From assembly GCA_038503075.1 (NCBI GenBank), contig JBCAML010000004.1, forward strand, positions 455,149 to 519,148: a DNA stretch of 64,000 bases, in the 5' to 3' direction. The DNA comes from Gyromitra esculenta (Eukaryota > Ascomycota > Pezizomycetes > Pezizales > Discinaceae). The position numbers and the translations under genes were made by a program. Shown piece by piece: positions 1 through 9,753 of the stretch (the stretch's first letter is position 1; the number at the start of each line of letters is the position of its first letter). A model generated the notes under the pieces. It saw nothing but the letters and a program-made list of their open reading frames with translations, made no database searches and was not told the origin of the DNA.

Positions 1-65
1 TAAACATCTCTCATTTAGATGTTATATGTAGTGAAGGATTTGTAGCTGGAGGCGCCAACCCCCTG

Positions 66-1664
66 ATGTCTGATGCTTACGTGGAGGCTCAGCGGATAAA
101 GAAGAGTGCTACTCTGGAAGCAAATGATATTCGTGAAAATGCCTACAGACACGCGAGAATAATTAGAGAGTTTGCTACAAACGGTACAGAAAACATGAAA
201 AAGCAAGCTAAGAATTTTATGTTGGAAGCGATAAAGGAAAAGGAAAGAATATTGTATGAAGCGCAAAAGGAGGCCGATTTGACAATCGAAGAGGCCACAC
301 AAGAAGCCAACAACATCCGCATAAAGGCTAGTGTTCAGACAAATATGCAGGCACAAAATATCATGAGCAGAGTTATGCAAGAGCAAAAGAATATGATGGT
401 TCGAGCTCAGAAAAAAGAAGAAAGAATAATCAATGAGGCCAGAATCGAAGCTGATAAATTAGCACTTGCAAAGGTATCCTATGCGTATGGACACGCAGAC
501 CTAACGTTGACCACGGCGGAACTTGCAATGAGGCAAGCAGATGATGCAAAGCGGAGGATTGAGGCTGAGGAGCGAAAACTCATTACGCTCAAAGAGAAAA
601 CTTTGCTCGAAGAGAACCAGGCAATTTCGAAAAAGGAAGCAGAAGAAGGAACGGCCACTACAAACGCAACAGTTGAAGCAGAAAGGATTATCAAAGATGC
701 CCACGACCGAGCAAGAATGATAAAGAAGTTAAATTCAGATGCGGAGGCTGAAGCTGAAAGAATCATAGAGCGTGCTAAGAATATCGAAAAGAACGCTGAA
801 AGGGCTGAGATAGATATCCGTGAGAAGGAAAAGGTGGTGGAAAAGATGAGAGTTGAAGCAGAAGCAGAAGCAGAGAAGGTAGTCGAACACGCTAAGAAAT
901 TCAAGAATGATATCGAAGCTAGAGCCAAGAGCGAAGCAATAAAATTTCTCAGGAAAGCAAGAATTGATGCAGATGCAGAGCGCGAGAGGATCAAAACGGA
1001 TATTGAAGTCGCAATGAGGCTTGAGGGGGAAAGTAGACAAAAAGAGATACTGAAAAGAGCTGAGAGCCTTGCGCAGCACGATGCCAAGCAAATAATTGCC
1101 CAAGCTAAAAGAAGAGCCGAAGAACTTGAGAAACAGATGGAGGTTTCCAAAAAGGAAACGGAGGAATACTGCAATAATAAAAGAAGAAAAGCGGAGGAAC
1201 TTGTTTCTTCCCAGACGAAGAAAGCAAGTGATGCAAGTTACCGGGCAATAAAGCTTATTGGTGTAGCTAGAGCCAAGGCTAGCGAGATTAAAAAAAGGGC
1301 TGAGGAGGATGTGGATAGGATGCCAATCAATGGCGATGTCCTCGGCAGTGCGCTTCCAATCACCCCAGAGCTATTCGTCAAGATGTTCCTCGAAAAAAGT
1401 GACAATGAGCCACCGCTTTCGGCCGAAGGGTTCGCGAAAAAATTGGAAAGCTCTGAGAAAAATGTCACCTTAGGCCAACTCGTGAATCACAACCCTGAGG
1501 GGGCTAGACTCTTCTTGGAAGAGCGTAGACGTCGGGGAAGATTGGTGCATGAAATCGAGTTTACTGTCGACGAGAAGCGGGATGGGCGCTTAAAGTATAA
1601 GAAAGGGATGAGGGTGATTCCATTGATGGGCTCTAAGGGTGAGGACACTGTGAAGGGGGGTTAG
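66..1664 (+). CDS. Long charged coiled-coil protein, hypothetical (possibly 5' partial)
   Basis: This is a single open frame of 532 codons from the ATG at 66. The same frame stays open leftwards to base 3 of the window, so the true start may lie outside. Residues 1-415 are almost pure Ala/Glu/Lys/Arg with few helix breakers, and short units such as AEAEAERIIERAK and AEAEAEKVVEHAKK recur. This is typical of a long continuous coiled coil. The C-terminal 110 residues are different: a globular-looking segment with ITPELFVKMFLEK, then a basic RRRRGRLVHEIEF patch, ending KGG. I see no signal peptide, membrane helix or catalytic motif. It resembles structural coiled-coil proteins only in composition, so no function is assigned. 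The strong minus-strand open frames here are shadows of the biased codon use. Confidence 0.7.
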   Translation: MSDAYVEAQRIKKSATLEANDIRENAYRHARIIREFATNGTENMKKQAKNFMLEAIKEKERILYEAQKEADLTIEEATQEANNIRIKASVQTNMQAQNIMSRVMQEQKNMMVRAQKKEERIINEARIEADKLALAKVSYAYGHADLTLTTAELAMRQADDAKRRIEAEERKLITLKEKTLLEENQAISKKEAEEGTATTNATVEAERIIKDAHDRARMIKKLNSDAEAEAERIIERAKNIEKNAERAEIDIREKEKVVEKMRVEAEAEAEKVVEHAKKFKNDIEARAKSEAIKFLRKARIDADAERERIKTDIEVAMRLEGESRQKEILKRAESLAQHDAKQIIAQAKRRAEELEKQMEVSKKETEEYCNNKRRKAEELVSSQTKKASDASYRAIKLIGVARAKASEIKKRAEEDVDRMPINGDVLGSALPITPELFVKMFLEKSDNEPPLSAEGFAKKLESSEKNVTLGQLVNHNPEGARLFLEERRRRGRLVHEIEFTVDEKRDGRLKYKKGMRVIPLMGSKGEDTVKGG

Positions 1665-2568
1665 GAAATAATGTTTTATAGAAGGCGGGTCCCTGATCAG
1701 AGAAAAATGGATTAAATAGGAAATTATCGAGCCCAAGCCTCTGAATTCTCTTTAGTTTATGCTTCCAGCCGACTTCTGGTATGAGATGTTTTTAACTAAG
1801 CGGTGTGCCAAACCGGGGCTTGACTATAAATTGATTTAGTAGACACGAGCTACACTTACTTGAAAACTCGTTTTGTTTTGTACTCTCTCTAGTGATATAT
1901 TTTGAAGGTAGTGACTATTGGCCTATAATGCGATGGGAACTCGAAAGCTTTTTGTGTATCATGAACTATCACTCGTATCGCTCGTTCATGTAAACAAAAT
2001 ATCGATTGCTTGATTGGGGAGCCGTCTTTCAGACCCAGCGACCTCGAGTTTACAGCGGATGCGCGCATACATATGCTAATACAGGAAATTTCTGATTAGA
2101 ACAGCACCCGCGGCGCAAGGGGCTCCAGCGGAGAATAACCAAAAAAATTTCCCTGGCAGGTATTCGGCATAGAAAAACGAAACGTAATGAGACTTGATAG
2201 AACTAGTTACATGCCACATTCCGAAAGGAAAGCTCACAAGACAGCTCGAATGTTCAAATCAATCTGCACCCTCCGAAAATAAGCTATTGCTATTGAATTC
2301 AACCAAGAAGACATATACTGTTAGCCATAGCTAGACAGACGTTATTCTCATCTCGAGTATTCTTGTAAAAGATAGATAAGGATCACCGTGAAGTCAAAAA
2401 AAACAAAAACTGTCGCTACAAACAGGGAAGCTGAGAGAACTTAATCTTCGTCCACACAATTTGTTAATACGTGCTTCCCGTGAAATTTGAATCATACCTA
2501 GAACTAGGAAAAAGCTCATAATTTCGTTTCAAAAAAATGATTTGTCCGAATCAAATAAGAAAAGCATT
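1665..2568. other. Convergent intergenic region
   Basis: This 0.9-kb AT-rich spacer lies between the 3' ends of the coiled-coil gene (plus) and the zinc-finger gene (minus). No open frame, RNA gene or repeat can be supported in it. It presumably holds both 3' untranslated regions. Confidence 0.6.
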
Positions 2569-4305
2569 TCACCACATATCATATGTTCCTACGGTTGCCT
2601 CGGGCTCATGCAGTTGATCAAAACCAGCCATGTAGTCTCCAACCAAAGGCACCGTGCCCCATTGTGTATCTATGTCGTACACAAGCCCGCTCGAGTTAAA
2701 CGCGTCGCAAGCAAGTTCATATTCCTCTGGCGTGATTAGCGTATCGACTCCGTGGGGCAGGGCAATAAACGCATCCAGCCAAGCTTGAGTCGGCAGCTCG
2801 TTTATGATTTCGTAAGTCTCTGGGATCTGACATATTTTGATGCGGCGATTTCCGTCAGGATGCAGCCGTGGCGGTTTTCTGGACAATTGGTATTTGCGAT
2901 TCGAGGATGCAGATGACTGGCGTTTGTTTCTTCTGAAGCTCTCGAGAAGCTTCACTCCCGCCTGGTGCGATTGTTGAAAAAGCACGGTCCAGATGTCGTC
3001 GGTCACGGAAGAGAAGGCTTCCTGCGATGTTGTGGATACGTCATCGACGTATGGCCATTCGTCGAAACTTTGGATTTCAAAGTATCCAGTGCTGCAGTCC
3101 GTCTGTGGAGGATATTCAATACCCGTCGGATATTCAATACTCGCCGGGTATGCAAGATACTCGCTACTCGTTGGAGGGGAGGGATAGAAAGTAGATTCGC
3201 TTTCTGTCTTCTCCTCCAGCTGTGTGATAATCTGTAATTGATCCATTGCCGCAATGATTGCCAGGTGGTTCCAGTCGTTCTGATGCGTTTCGAACTCGTT
3301 TGTTGCCACTGCAATACTGCATGTTGAACACCAAGTTAATGGCGCCAGGGCTGTCTCTCGTTCTGGGACAGATGCTGCGGGGTTCGAACCCGAGGACTCC
3401 GTAATAGAAGGCAGAGCTCGTGGGGATGGCTGAAGTTCGTCTTTCCGCTCCTTCTTTGGCGTATCATTTTTGATCATTGCAGGTGATTCGGCTTCTTTTG
3501 GAGTTTTCTTTACCCTATCCCTTCTGGCAGTGACAGGTGATACCGGTTCGTTTACTTTTGGAGTCTTTTTTGGCACAGCCTTAACAGCAGTAGCCAATCT
3601 AATATCCTCCAGGGCCTTCTCTAAGGCCTTCTTCGATTTCTCCTTCGAGGCCTTCTCTAGGGCCTTCTCTGAGGCCTTCTTCGATCTCTCTTCCGAAACC
3701 TTCTCCGAAGCCTTCTCCAAGGCTTTTTTCGATTTCTCTTCCGGGGCCTTCTCCGAGACCTTTCTCGGTCTCTCCTTAGCTACGGTAGACGGTTCAGCCT
3801 TTTCCGGGGCTTCCTTCGGGGCCTCCTTCGGTTTATCCTTGCTGGCGGCGACAGACGATTCGGGCTTTTTCGGGGACCTCTTAGAGCCACCCTTCTTAGC
3901 CACCGAAGGGCGTTTGGCCTCATCCGGAGGGCGCGAGGGGAAGCGTGCTCCAGGCGCAAAACGAGGAGGAGCACCGGTGGCAGGAGCCGATGGTGCTGCA
4001 GCTGCATTTTCCGTAGCCACCAAAGCTCGAGTCTCCTCGATCGCAGCAGCGATCAGTCGACCTTTCTTCGCCTTGTAAATCGACTTCTGCTCGGCGATAA
4101 ACTCGTGGAAATTCTTCGTCCGCGGTTCTGCGGGCGGGGTGATAGGAGCCAGCTTCGGAGACTCCGGCGTGACGGTGGGTATTGCTATAGTGCCTGCTTT
4201 GATCGCAGCTCGAACCATATCTGCGTGGCGGGTGCCTCTCAGGTGGATTGGCTGGTCCTTGAATGACATCGGACTGTTACATATTGTGCAAGTCCAGTCA
4301 AACAC
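2569..4305 (-). CDS. Protein with two C2H2-type zinc fingers and a Lys/Ser/Glu-rich repeat region
   Basis: The open frame encodes about 578 residues. Near the N-terminus CTICNSPMSFKDQPIHLRG is followed by TRH, a CxxC-x12-H-x5-H finger of the U1/matrin type. A second finger, WCSTCSIAVATNEFETHQ with NWNH-like spacing, lies near residue 330. Between them a low-complexity region of about 100 residues repeats units like KASEKVSEERSKKALEKA, probably disordered or helical. The C-terminal 150 residues are acidic and aromatic. The first codon of the open frame is GTG and the frame closes five codons further upstream. The real start is therefore either the internal ATG 13 codons in, or a spliced first exon: the ATG at 4427 with donor near 4396 and acceptor near 4305 would give MSSRGSREPVL joined to FDWTC. 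The finger type suggests nucleic-acid binding; no specific role can be assigned. Confidence 0.65.
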   Translation of the reverse strand: MFDWTCTICNSPMSFKDQPIHLRGTRHADMVRAAIKAGTIAIPTVTPESPKLAPITPPAEPRTKNFHEFIAEQKSIYKAKKGRLIAAAIEETRALVATENAAAAPSAPATGAPPRFAPGARFPSRPPDEAKRPSVAKKGGSKRSPKKPESSVAASKDKPKEAPKEAPEKAEPSTVAKERPRKVSEKAPEEKSKKALEKASEKVSEERSKKASEKALEKASKEKSKKALEKALEDIRLATAVKAVPKKTPKVNEPVSPVTARRDRVKKTPKEAESPAMIKNDTPKKERKDELQPSPRALPSITESSGSNPAASVPERETALAPLTWCSTCSIAVATNEFETHQNDWNHLAIIAAMDQLQIITQLEEKTESESTFYPSPPTSSEYLAYPASIEYPTGIEYPPQTDCSTGYFEIQSFDEWPYVDDVSTTSQEAFSSVTDDIWTVLFQQSHQAGVKLLESFRRNKRQSSASSNRKYQLSRKPPRLHPDGNRRIKICQIPETYEIINELPTQAWLDAFIALPHGVDTLITPEEYELACDAFNSSGLVYDIDTQWGTVPLVGDYMAGFDQLHEPEATVGTYDMW

Positions 4306-6188
4306 TCTAACACGATGCTATAAAGGTTCTGATGTTAGTGCTAATACAATAGCCCAGCGTGAGAGGGGTGGGGGAGGGGGGGGGGTTTTCAGGCACGAAC
4401 AGGTTCCCTAGAGCCTCGAGATGACATAATTAAATATCTCCAGAAACCGAGTTTCAAAAAAAGAAAAAGGGAAAAAAAAAAGGGAAAAGGAACAATCCGT
4501 GAACTGAGACACACCGAAACTGAAGAGAGGTAACTGGATATACTTTGGAGAAAGGAAAAAAAAAACAAAACGCTTGCCGATATCCGTATAACGATGGATG
4601 AAGAATATCTATCGATATGGTCCCGTATTCTGAGCAGTTTGCGCCGTTTCCCCTCTTGCTGAACAACTGGACGGATGATAAGGCAGCCTTGGGGGGGTTT
4701 AGTCAGCAGATGCATAAGTAAGGCGCCCAATTAATACTCGCCCCCCCCAATCGTTACGAGGAAGCGTTAGGCGGTACTTCCCTTGGAATAAAGCTTAGCC
4801 AAGTAACAGAACCAAGTGTAGAAGGGTTTCTGGTATGCGGTTGATGAATCAGAGGATGATTGGTATTCCGAGTGACAGCCCATGAAGTGAATATTGGGCT
4901 ATAGACGTTTCTATTTATAGTAAGAGGAATATTTGCTATTGAGGGGTATGTGGGGGTGTCTTTGGCATAAGAAGGCTTTAAGGCAGCCGACACTACATCG
5001 AAGAGTGGCAAACGGGGCACGGAAGGCAGTAATGGTGGAACATATAGACTCATACAGTACAATCGCCCTATAATAATTCTAACCATAAGAATACTCGCCT
5101 TATAAGAATACTGAATCTAGTCCTGACAGGGGTAAATTTGAGTGCGGCCTGCTTTTCACATAAGAATAACTCTTTTATAAGAATATGATTTTTGGAACCA
5201 ACCGTATTCTTATAGGGCGATTATACTGTATCTATAATCCAGTCAAGTTGTATTTTCCCGGTACAGGGTTAAAGCGTCCCTCTATAAAGACTAGAATTCA
5301 AATAGTCGTTGTACATGTAGCTGTTGCATGGTACTCAAGTACATGTGCTCTTAATTGAGTAAAGAGAAGCCAAGGAGACCCTTCCTTATTACCGTACGCC
5401 TATAAGATATGAAGGAGACTTAAACTTAGGAAGACCCGGGACGAAACGTGAGGATGCTGTAAAAACGACTTATGGGACATGCTCGTGCTCAGCTCAATCT
5501 TTAGTACCACAACCCTAACCCCGTCCCTGATTGGGTTTAGGTTGATAGTTAGTAGCTTCGCACTAGCAATCAGTATGTACCTAATGAATAAACAAAAACA
5601 ACATTAGCAATCAGTTGACTCCGAGACGAGATCAACTAAAGCAGCTGTTTTTTTCAACTGTATTCATTTCGTTCGGAATAGAAACAGTTTGAACGGTGGA
5701 TAGGTGAGCGATGATAGGAGAATATTCTTGAACCGTCCTGCTGAGTACACATGTGCTTATGTTTGGATTTATTCAAGGGACATTCTTTAGACTAGATCCC
5801 CAGCAAATTTGCTAGAATATTTATGTACCACAAATACATTACCCTATAGCGTTATTATAGAGTTTAGCATCGTAGAAAATAAGTTGTAGTACATTTTCAA
5901 GTGACATTCCATGAACTAATTATTACAGCTTTAGCTTTTCTGGCCTGCAGCACTTGCTAGTCCGAGGCTTAAACTACAAACAACCTTGACCATTGATATC
6001 AGCACAGAACTGATCGATGCAGAGCTCGAGGGAACAAACCCCAGAGACCAAACGTACTGTTAAACCGCCTTCCAAGCAGGCAATTGGCCAGACAGCACGA
6101 GCGTCACGTGGAGAGTGCATCAACCCTAACCCTGCAGTCTCCACCCATGCCTGGAAATGACAGGCCTCCACCCCGGAAAGCATTGATC
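4306..6188. other. Intergenic region with homopolymer tracts and a MITE
   Basis: Upstream of the zinc-finger gene lies a G-rich run at about 4368-4386, followed by A-rich runs near 4455-4570. The interval contains the pogo-like MITE at 5055-5228. The rest is AT-rich with no supportable gene. The last 100 bases are the leader of the F-box/ankyrin gene. Confidence 0.55.
5055..5228. mobile_element. Pogo/Fot1-like MITE, 174 bp, TA target duplication
   Basis: The left end reads CAGTACAATCGCCCTATAA. The right end, read on the opposite strand, is CAGTATAATCGCCCTATAA, giving 19-bp terminal inverted repeats with one mismatch. A TA dinucleotide flanks both ends (5053-5054 and 5229-5230), the target duplication of Tc1/mariner/pogo elements. 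The interior repeats the motif TATAAGAATA and has no open frame, so the element is non-autonomous. A diverged relative lies at 13433-13617. The near-intact repeats and duplication suggest a fairly recent insertion. Confidence 0.8.
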
Positions 6189-7241
6189 ATGCCACTCTTT
6201 TCGCTGCCCAACGAGCTCCTTCTAATCATTGCCAGAGAGCTCTCGCCAAAGAGCCTCGTCTCCTTCCTACTCGCCAGCCGCCGCCTCGAACAGCTCTTCA
6301 CGCCGCTCCTCCACAAGCATGCGATCCAGCCCCGCGAGGGCCTGCCAGCACTGCACTGGGCCGCCCGAAAAGGCCACGAGCCACTGGTCCGGCTCCTCCT
6401 GTCCAAGGACGCAGATATCACCAGCACCGACGCTCTGCCGCGCTTCCAGGGGACTGCACTGCACTGGGCTGGCGCCGGCGGCAACGGCGCCATCGTCCAG
6501 CTCCTGATCGACCACGGCGCAGTCCTCGACGCGCTCGACGGGGACGGCGAGACCGCACTGTCCTACGCGTGTCGACACGAGTCCGAGACCGCGCAGCGGA
6601 TCCTGCTCGACCACGGCGCCGACCCCAACAACTGCGGCTCGCACCAGATCTCCGCGCTGCTGCTGGCGGTCGGACAGGCGAACGAGACGATGGTGCGCCT
6701 GCTGCTCGAGAAGGGCGCTCAGATAAATTCGAGCATTCGCTCCGGCCCCCTGCCCATCCACCGCGCAGTGAGGAGCTGCCATTCGTCCATGACCAGACTG
6801 CTGCTGGAGCTCGGCGCGGACCCAGACCTGAAGGATGAGGGCGGCGGCGGGGATACGCCGCTGCATCTGGCGGCGCGCGGCGGGTACGAAGAAGATTGTC
6901 GAGCGCTCGTGGAGCACGGTGCGGACCTCACTATCACGAATAGCGCGGGGATGACCTCGCTCGATGAGGCTGCGTCGAGGTCGTTTGCGGAGATCACGAG
7001 TTTGCTGCTGACGCGGTCTGTGGAGATTGATGCGCCGGAGAGCATGTACGGCATGCCGGCGCTGCACTATGCGGCCAAGAACGGGTGTGAGAGTGTTGTG
7101 GCCATGTTGCTGGAGAAGGGCGTCGATGTTGATGCCAAGTGCAAAAGCGGAATGACGGCGCTGATGTGGGCGACTGATCTTGGAAATGACAGGATTGCTC
7201 AATTGCTACGGGCGAAGGGGGCACGCTGTATGCCGGTTTGA
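6189..7241 (+). CDS. F-box-like and ankyrin-repeat protein
   Basis: This intronless frame of 350 codons starts at the ATG at 6189 (MPLFSLPNELL). An in-frame ATG at 6147 would add 14 residues; the region before that has no in-frame ATG. Residues 5-45 (LPNELLLIIARELSPKSLV and FLLASRRLEQLFTPLL) match an F-box-like N-terminus. Nine consecutive ankyrin repeats follow, with typical cores such as PALHWAARKGHEPLVRLLL, TPLHLAARGGYEEDCRALV and PALHYAAKNGCESVVAMLL, ending about five residues before the stop. In fungi this layout marks candidate substrate adaptors of SCF ubiquitin ligases, the F-box contacting Skp1 and the repeats the target; that role is inferred. The gene is GC-rich, unlike its AT-rich flanks. 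Open frames on the other strand and in other frames are shadows. Confidence 0.88.
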   Translation: MPLFSLPNELLLIIARELSPKSLVSFLLASRRLEQLFTPLLHKHAIQPREGLPALHWAARKGHEPLVRLLLSKDADITSTDALPRFQGTALHWAGAGGNGAIVQLLIDHGAVLDALDGDGETALSYACRHESETAQRILLDHGADPNNCGSHQISALLLAVGQANETMVRLLLEKGAQINSSIRSGPLPIHRAVRSCHSSMTRLLLELGADPDLKDEGGGGDTPLHLAARGGYEEDCRALVEHGADLTITNSAGMTSLDEAASRSFAEITSLLLTRSVEIDAPESMYGMPALHYAAKNGCESVVAMLLEKGVDVDAKCKSGMTALMWATDLGNDRIAQLLRAKGARCMPV

Positions 7242-7403
7242 GTGGCAGTGTCCGTGGTGGTGGAGATGAGTTTAGGAATTTGGAGTATAAGATCTTTATT
7301 TCGTAGTGGGTTCTTTCTAGTTAGGCCAATGATCATACAACTCGGAATCAGGATTAGCTAGAATCTCTTCTACAATGATAGCCTTCTGCACCCCGCCCCC
7401 CAC

Positions 7404-7493
7404 GGTCGCATGGCCCAATGGCAAGGCGCTTGACTACGAAGCCCACAGGGTGATGGCATCAAGAGATTCCAGGTTCGACCCCTGGTGCGATCA
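7404..7493 (+). tRNA. tRNA-Arg (anticodon ACG) with an 18-nt intron
   Basis: The acceptor stem GGTCGCA (7404-7410) pairs with TGCGATC (7486-7492; one G-U), followed by discriminator A at 7493. A short D-arm follows. The anticodon stem CTTGA (7429-7433) pairs with TCAAG (7459-7463). The loop CTACGA places anticodon ACG at 7436-7438. The loop is interrupted one base 3' of the anticodon by an 18-nt intron at about 7440-7457, the canonical eukaryotic position. The variable loop is five bases. The T-arm CCAGG/CCTGG with loop TTCGACC contains the internal B box. All parts of a functional nuclear tRNA are present. It decodes CGU, and also CGC and CGA if A34 is modified to inosine. Confidence 0.93.
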
Positions 7494-8401
7494 AGAGCGT
7501 TCTCGTGCGAGAACACATCATTTTTGGTTTTACTGCATCCTCACGCCAGTCCTGTGTCTTGTACTCAACGGGTGTCGCCGAAGACCGAGGCCGGTAATGT
7601 TCAGCCGAGGTTAATAGATAGATTACCTTGCGACGCCGCTGTGACCGTCAGTGCTCTCCAGTGACTTGCAGAAACTCTACCGGGAGGTCCATCGGCTGGA
7701 CAGTCTCGGTGTGGGATAGCAGATCACTGGGGTGATACTCAGTTGATGCTATTTAGGCTTTTGGTTTGAGTTCCTGGTTCCGGGATGTATCTCATTAGCA
7801 GGTAGAGCAAGGCAGGGATTGTAGGATTGAGCTCGGTGGAGATGGTAGAGGCAGGTACACCCTTCGTGCAGTGAGTGCAGGCTGTGTGGTACTTGGTGGT
7901 GCGGAATTGGTGTTTGGGCGTGGAGGTTTGGTTATCTAGTGGTCGGTTTCTACAGGATGGGTGTTGGCTATCTGCTGTGCGAGTTGGGTGTGATATTAGT
8001 AGGTATTCCAAGTGCTATACACGAGATGACAGTTCCTGGTGTCCTAGTGTTTATTATTGCTATCCCATTGTTTACTAGGTAGCACGACGATGTGTAGTAT
8101 ATTGTAGATACTGTCTGATATGGCATCTGTTGTCTTTCTATAATTGCTGCAGTGTTTTCTGGTAGACCCAGATTATTAGAAGGTCAATCACTAGATAATA
8201 GAGGCCTGATTACAGCTTTGATAGTAGCTTCCATTTGACTGTGCGTGGCCCAGGGGGATATACCAATCCCTCTCCAGGCTCTCGTATCTGCCATGGCAGT
8301 CCACAATTGCAGAAACACCAAGAGACCTCATTAACTAAGCTATTCAGAAGCAATTACAACCATTAACCATTAAACTCCATAGCGACTATCCCATCAAAAT
8401 C
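7494..8401. other. Intergenic region, no supported gene
   Basis: This spacer separates the tRNA from the 3' end of the Rrn11-like gene. It is unusually rich in G and T on the plus strand between 7730 and 8060. A 90-codon minus-strand frame there resembles no known family and is not annotated. Confidence 0.5.
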
Positions 8402-8412
8402 CTATTCTACGT

Positions 8413-8448
<36 letters not shown>

Positions 8449-9472
8449 CCTCCTCGCTCTCCATTCCCTCCCCTTCCTCCCCATCACTCTCACCCCCCTG
8501 CACCCCCTCCGGAAGCTCCCACCCCATCTCCCTAACCTTTGCAAAACAAACCTCAGCCTCCTCCCTCGTCTCCAAGGCGGCATCACCGCCCCTCAGATCC
8601 GCAAGCCACATGCACACCATGCCCCTCAGCAGCCACAGCACGCCCATGTTCGACCACGGCGGGGTCATCATGAGCGTTTCCATCTGCTCCTTGATCCGTT
8701 CCGGCAGCGTCTCCGGCAGCGTCTCCGCCTGTAGCCCCGGGGGAGCCGCAGCGGTGTCCGAGCACGGCGACGCTCTGATCAGCAGGTTGAACAGCGCGGG
8801 GTAGAACTCGAACACCGAGGGCTTGAGTGCTGGTCTCTGGCGCCCGCCGGGCTTCGCGGGCTTGTGGGGCTTGTGGTTGCTGAGCGAGGGGTGGAACGGC
8901 CGGTTCGTGTGGTTGTGGGGGTAGAGCAGTATCAGCCTGGTCAGGAACTCGATCCCTTTCGCGACATTCTCCGGCGGCGGAGCGGAGGAGGCAGGGTCGT
9001 GCTCAGCCCGCTTGAGCAGGATCTCCAGCCCAATGCCCCAGATCCGCCGTATGTCGACCTCGATGCACCGGATCAGCAGCCCGAAAGCGCGGCTGGCACG
9101 CGCGTAGTCGCCCTGCAGCAGCGAGCGGTACAGGATCGCGGTCATGGTGGCCTGGTGCTTCGTGCGCAGCGTGAAGGGCGCGCGGGGCGGCGGCGGGAGG
9201 TTGTGGTTCCTCAGGATGGCGCTGTGGCGGCCGCTGGGGTCGCCGCGACGGGACTTCTCGGGGGGGTCCGCGGTGTCCTCAGCGCCGCCCTCGGCCTCGG
9301 CCTCGTCCTCGGACTGGAAGGGGGTCCACCGCTCGGGCTCGTCGCGGGCGGGACTGTCGGTGGCGGAGAGGCGGCGCTTCCGGGGGGGCAGAGGGCTCTT
9401 CTTGGGCCGCCGGGGGGCGGCGGGCCAGACGGGGGGCGCGAAGAACGAGTGCTGCGCTGAGGAGGGCTCCAT
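8402..9472 (-). CDS. rrn11: Rrn11-like subunit of the RNA polymerase I core initiation factor
   Basis: The frame has 356 codons from the ATG at 9472 (MEPSSAQHSFFAPPVWP). The frame extends 34 codons upstream, but this start gives the usual short, basic Rrn11-type N-terminus (PRRPKKSPLPPRKRRLS). The core near residues 105-150, ATMTAILYRSLLQGDYARA then SRAFGLLIRCIEVDIRRIW, matches the helical TPR-like start I associate with Rrn11, the yeast core-factor subunit that recruits Pol I to rDNA promoters. A second helical block covers FEFYPALFNLLIRA. The C-terminus is an acidic tail with about ten consecutive Asp residues encoded by a CAT/ATC microsatellite, likely length-variable between strains. The gene is divergent from arg2 across 281 bp. 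Identification rests on remembered family resemblance and is moderately sure. Confidence 0.68.
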
Positions 9473-9753
9473 GGGGGGCTGCGGTGCTGCGGGCCTGCCG
9501 CGGATTATCAGATCGCATGCTGTAACCGGTCTTGGCGCCGCGTGGGGCCCCGCCATCCGACACCGGCGCTGCACCGGACAAGCAGCAGCAGCCAGCGCTC
9601 CTGCAAATGGCGCCGGTCTGCGAATCTGCGGCGCTCCTCCGCTGGACGCAGGAATAACAAAATATACACTGCAGTCTCTTCCCCGCCAATTCCCTTCTAT
9701 TTCTCTGCTCTGCTCTGCTCCTCCTCCCCTCCCCAGGCACGGCGATAGACACC
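9473..9753. promoter_or_regulatory. Bidirectional promoter between the Rrn11-like gene and arg2
   Basis: This 281-bp spacer separates two divergent start codons. It ends in a CT-rich tract (about 9685-9735) just upstream of the arg2 ATG, a common core-promoter feature of fungal housekeeping genes. A 16-codon upstream frame begins at 9613 but does not resemble the arginine attenuator peptide. Confidence 0.5.

Noticed and set aside
479..1174. 231-codon minus-strand frame inside the coiled-coil gene
   Set aside because: It is a Ser/Ala/Leu-rich reverse shadow of the Glu/Ala/Lys-rich coding strand.
6267..7202. 311-codon minus-strand frame across the ankyrin gene
   Set aside because: It is a shadow of GC-rich ankyrin repeats, low complexity and without a domain.
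7739..8011. 90-codon minus-strand frame
   Set aside because: No recognisable family; it results from local G/T strand bias.
9613..9663. 16-codon upstream frame before arg2 as an arginine attenuator peptide
   Set aside because: Its sequence does not resemble the conserved attenuator peptide.
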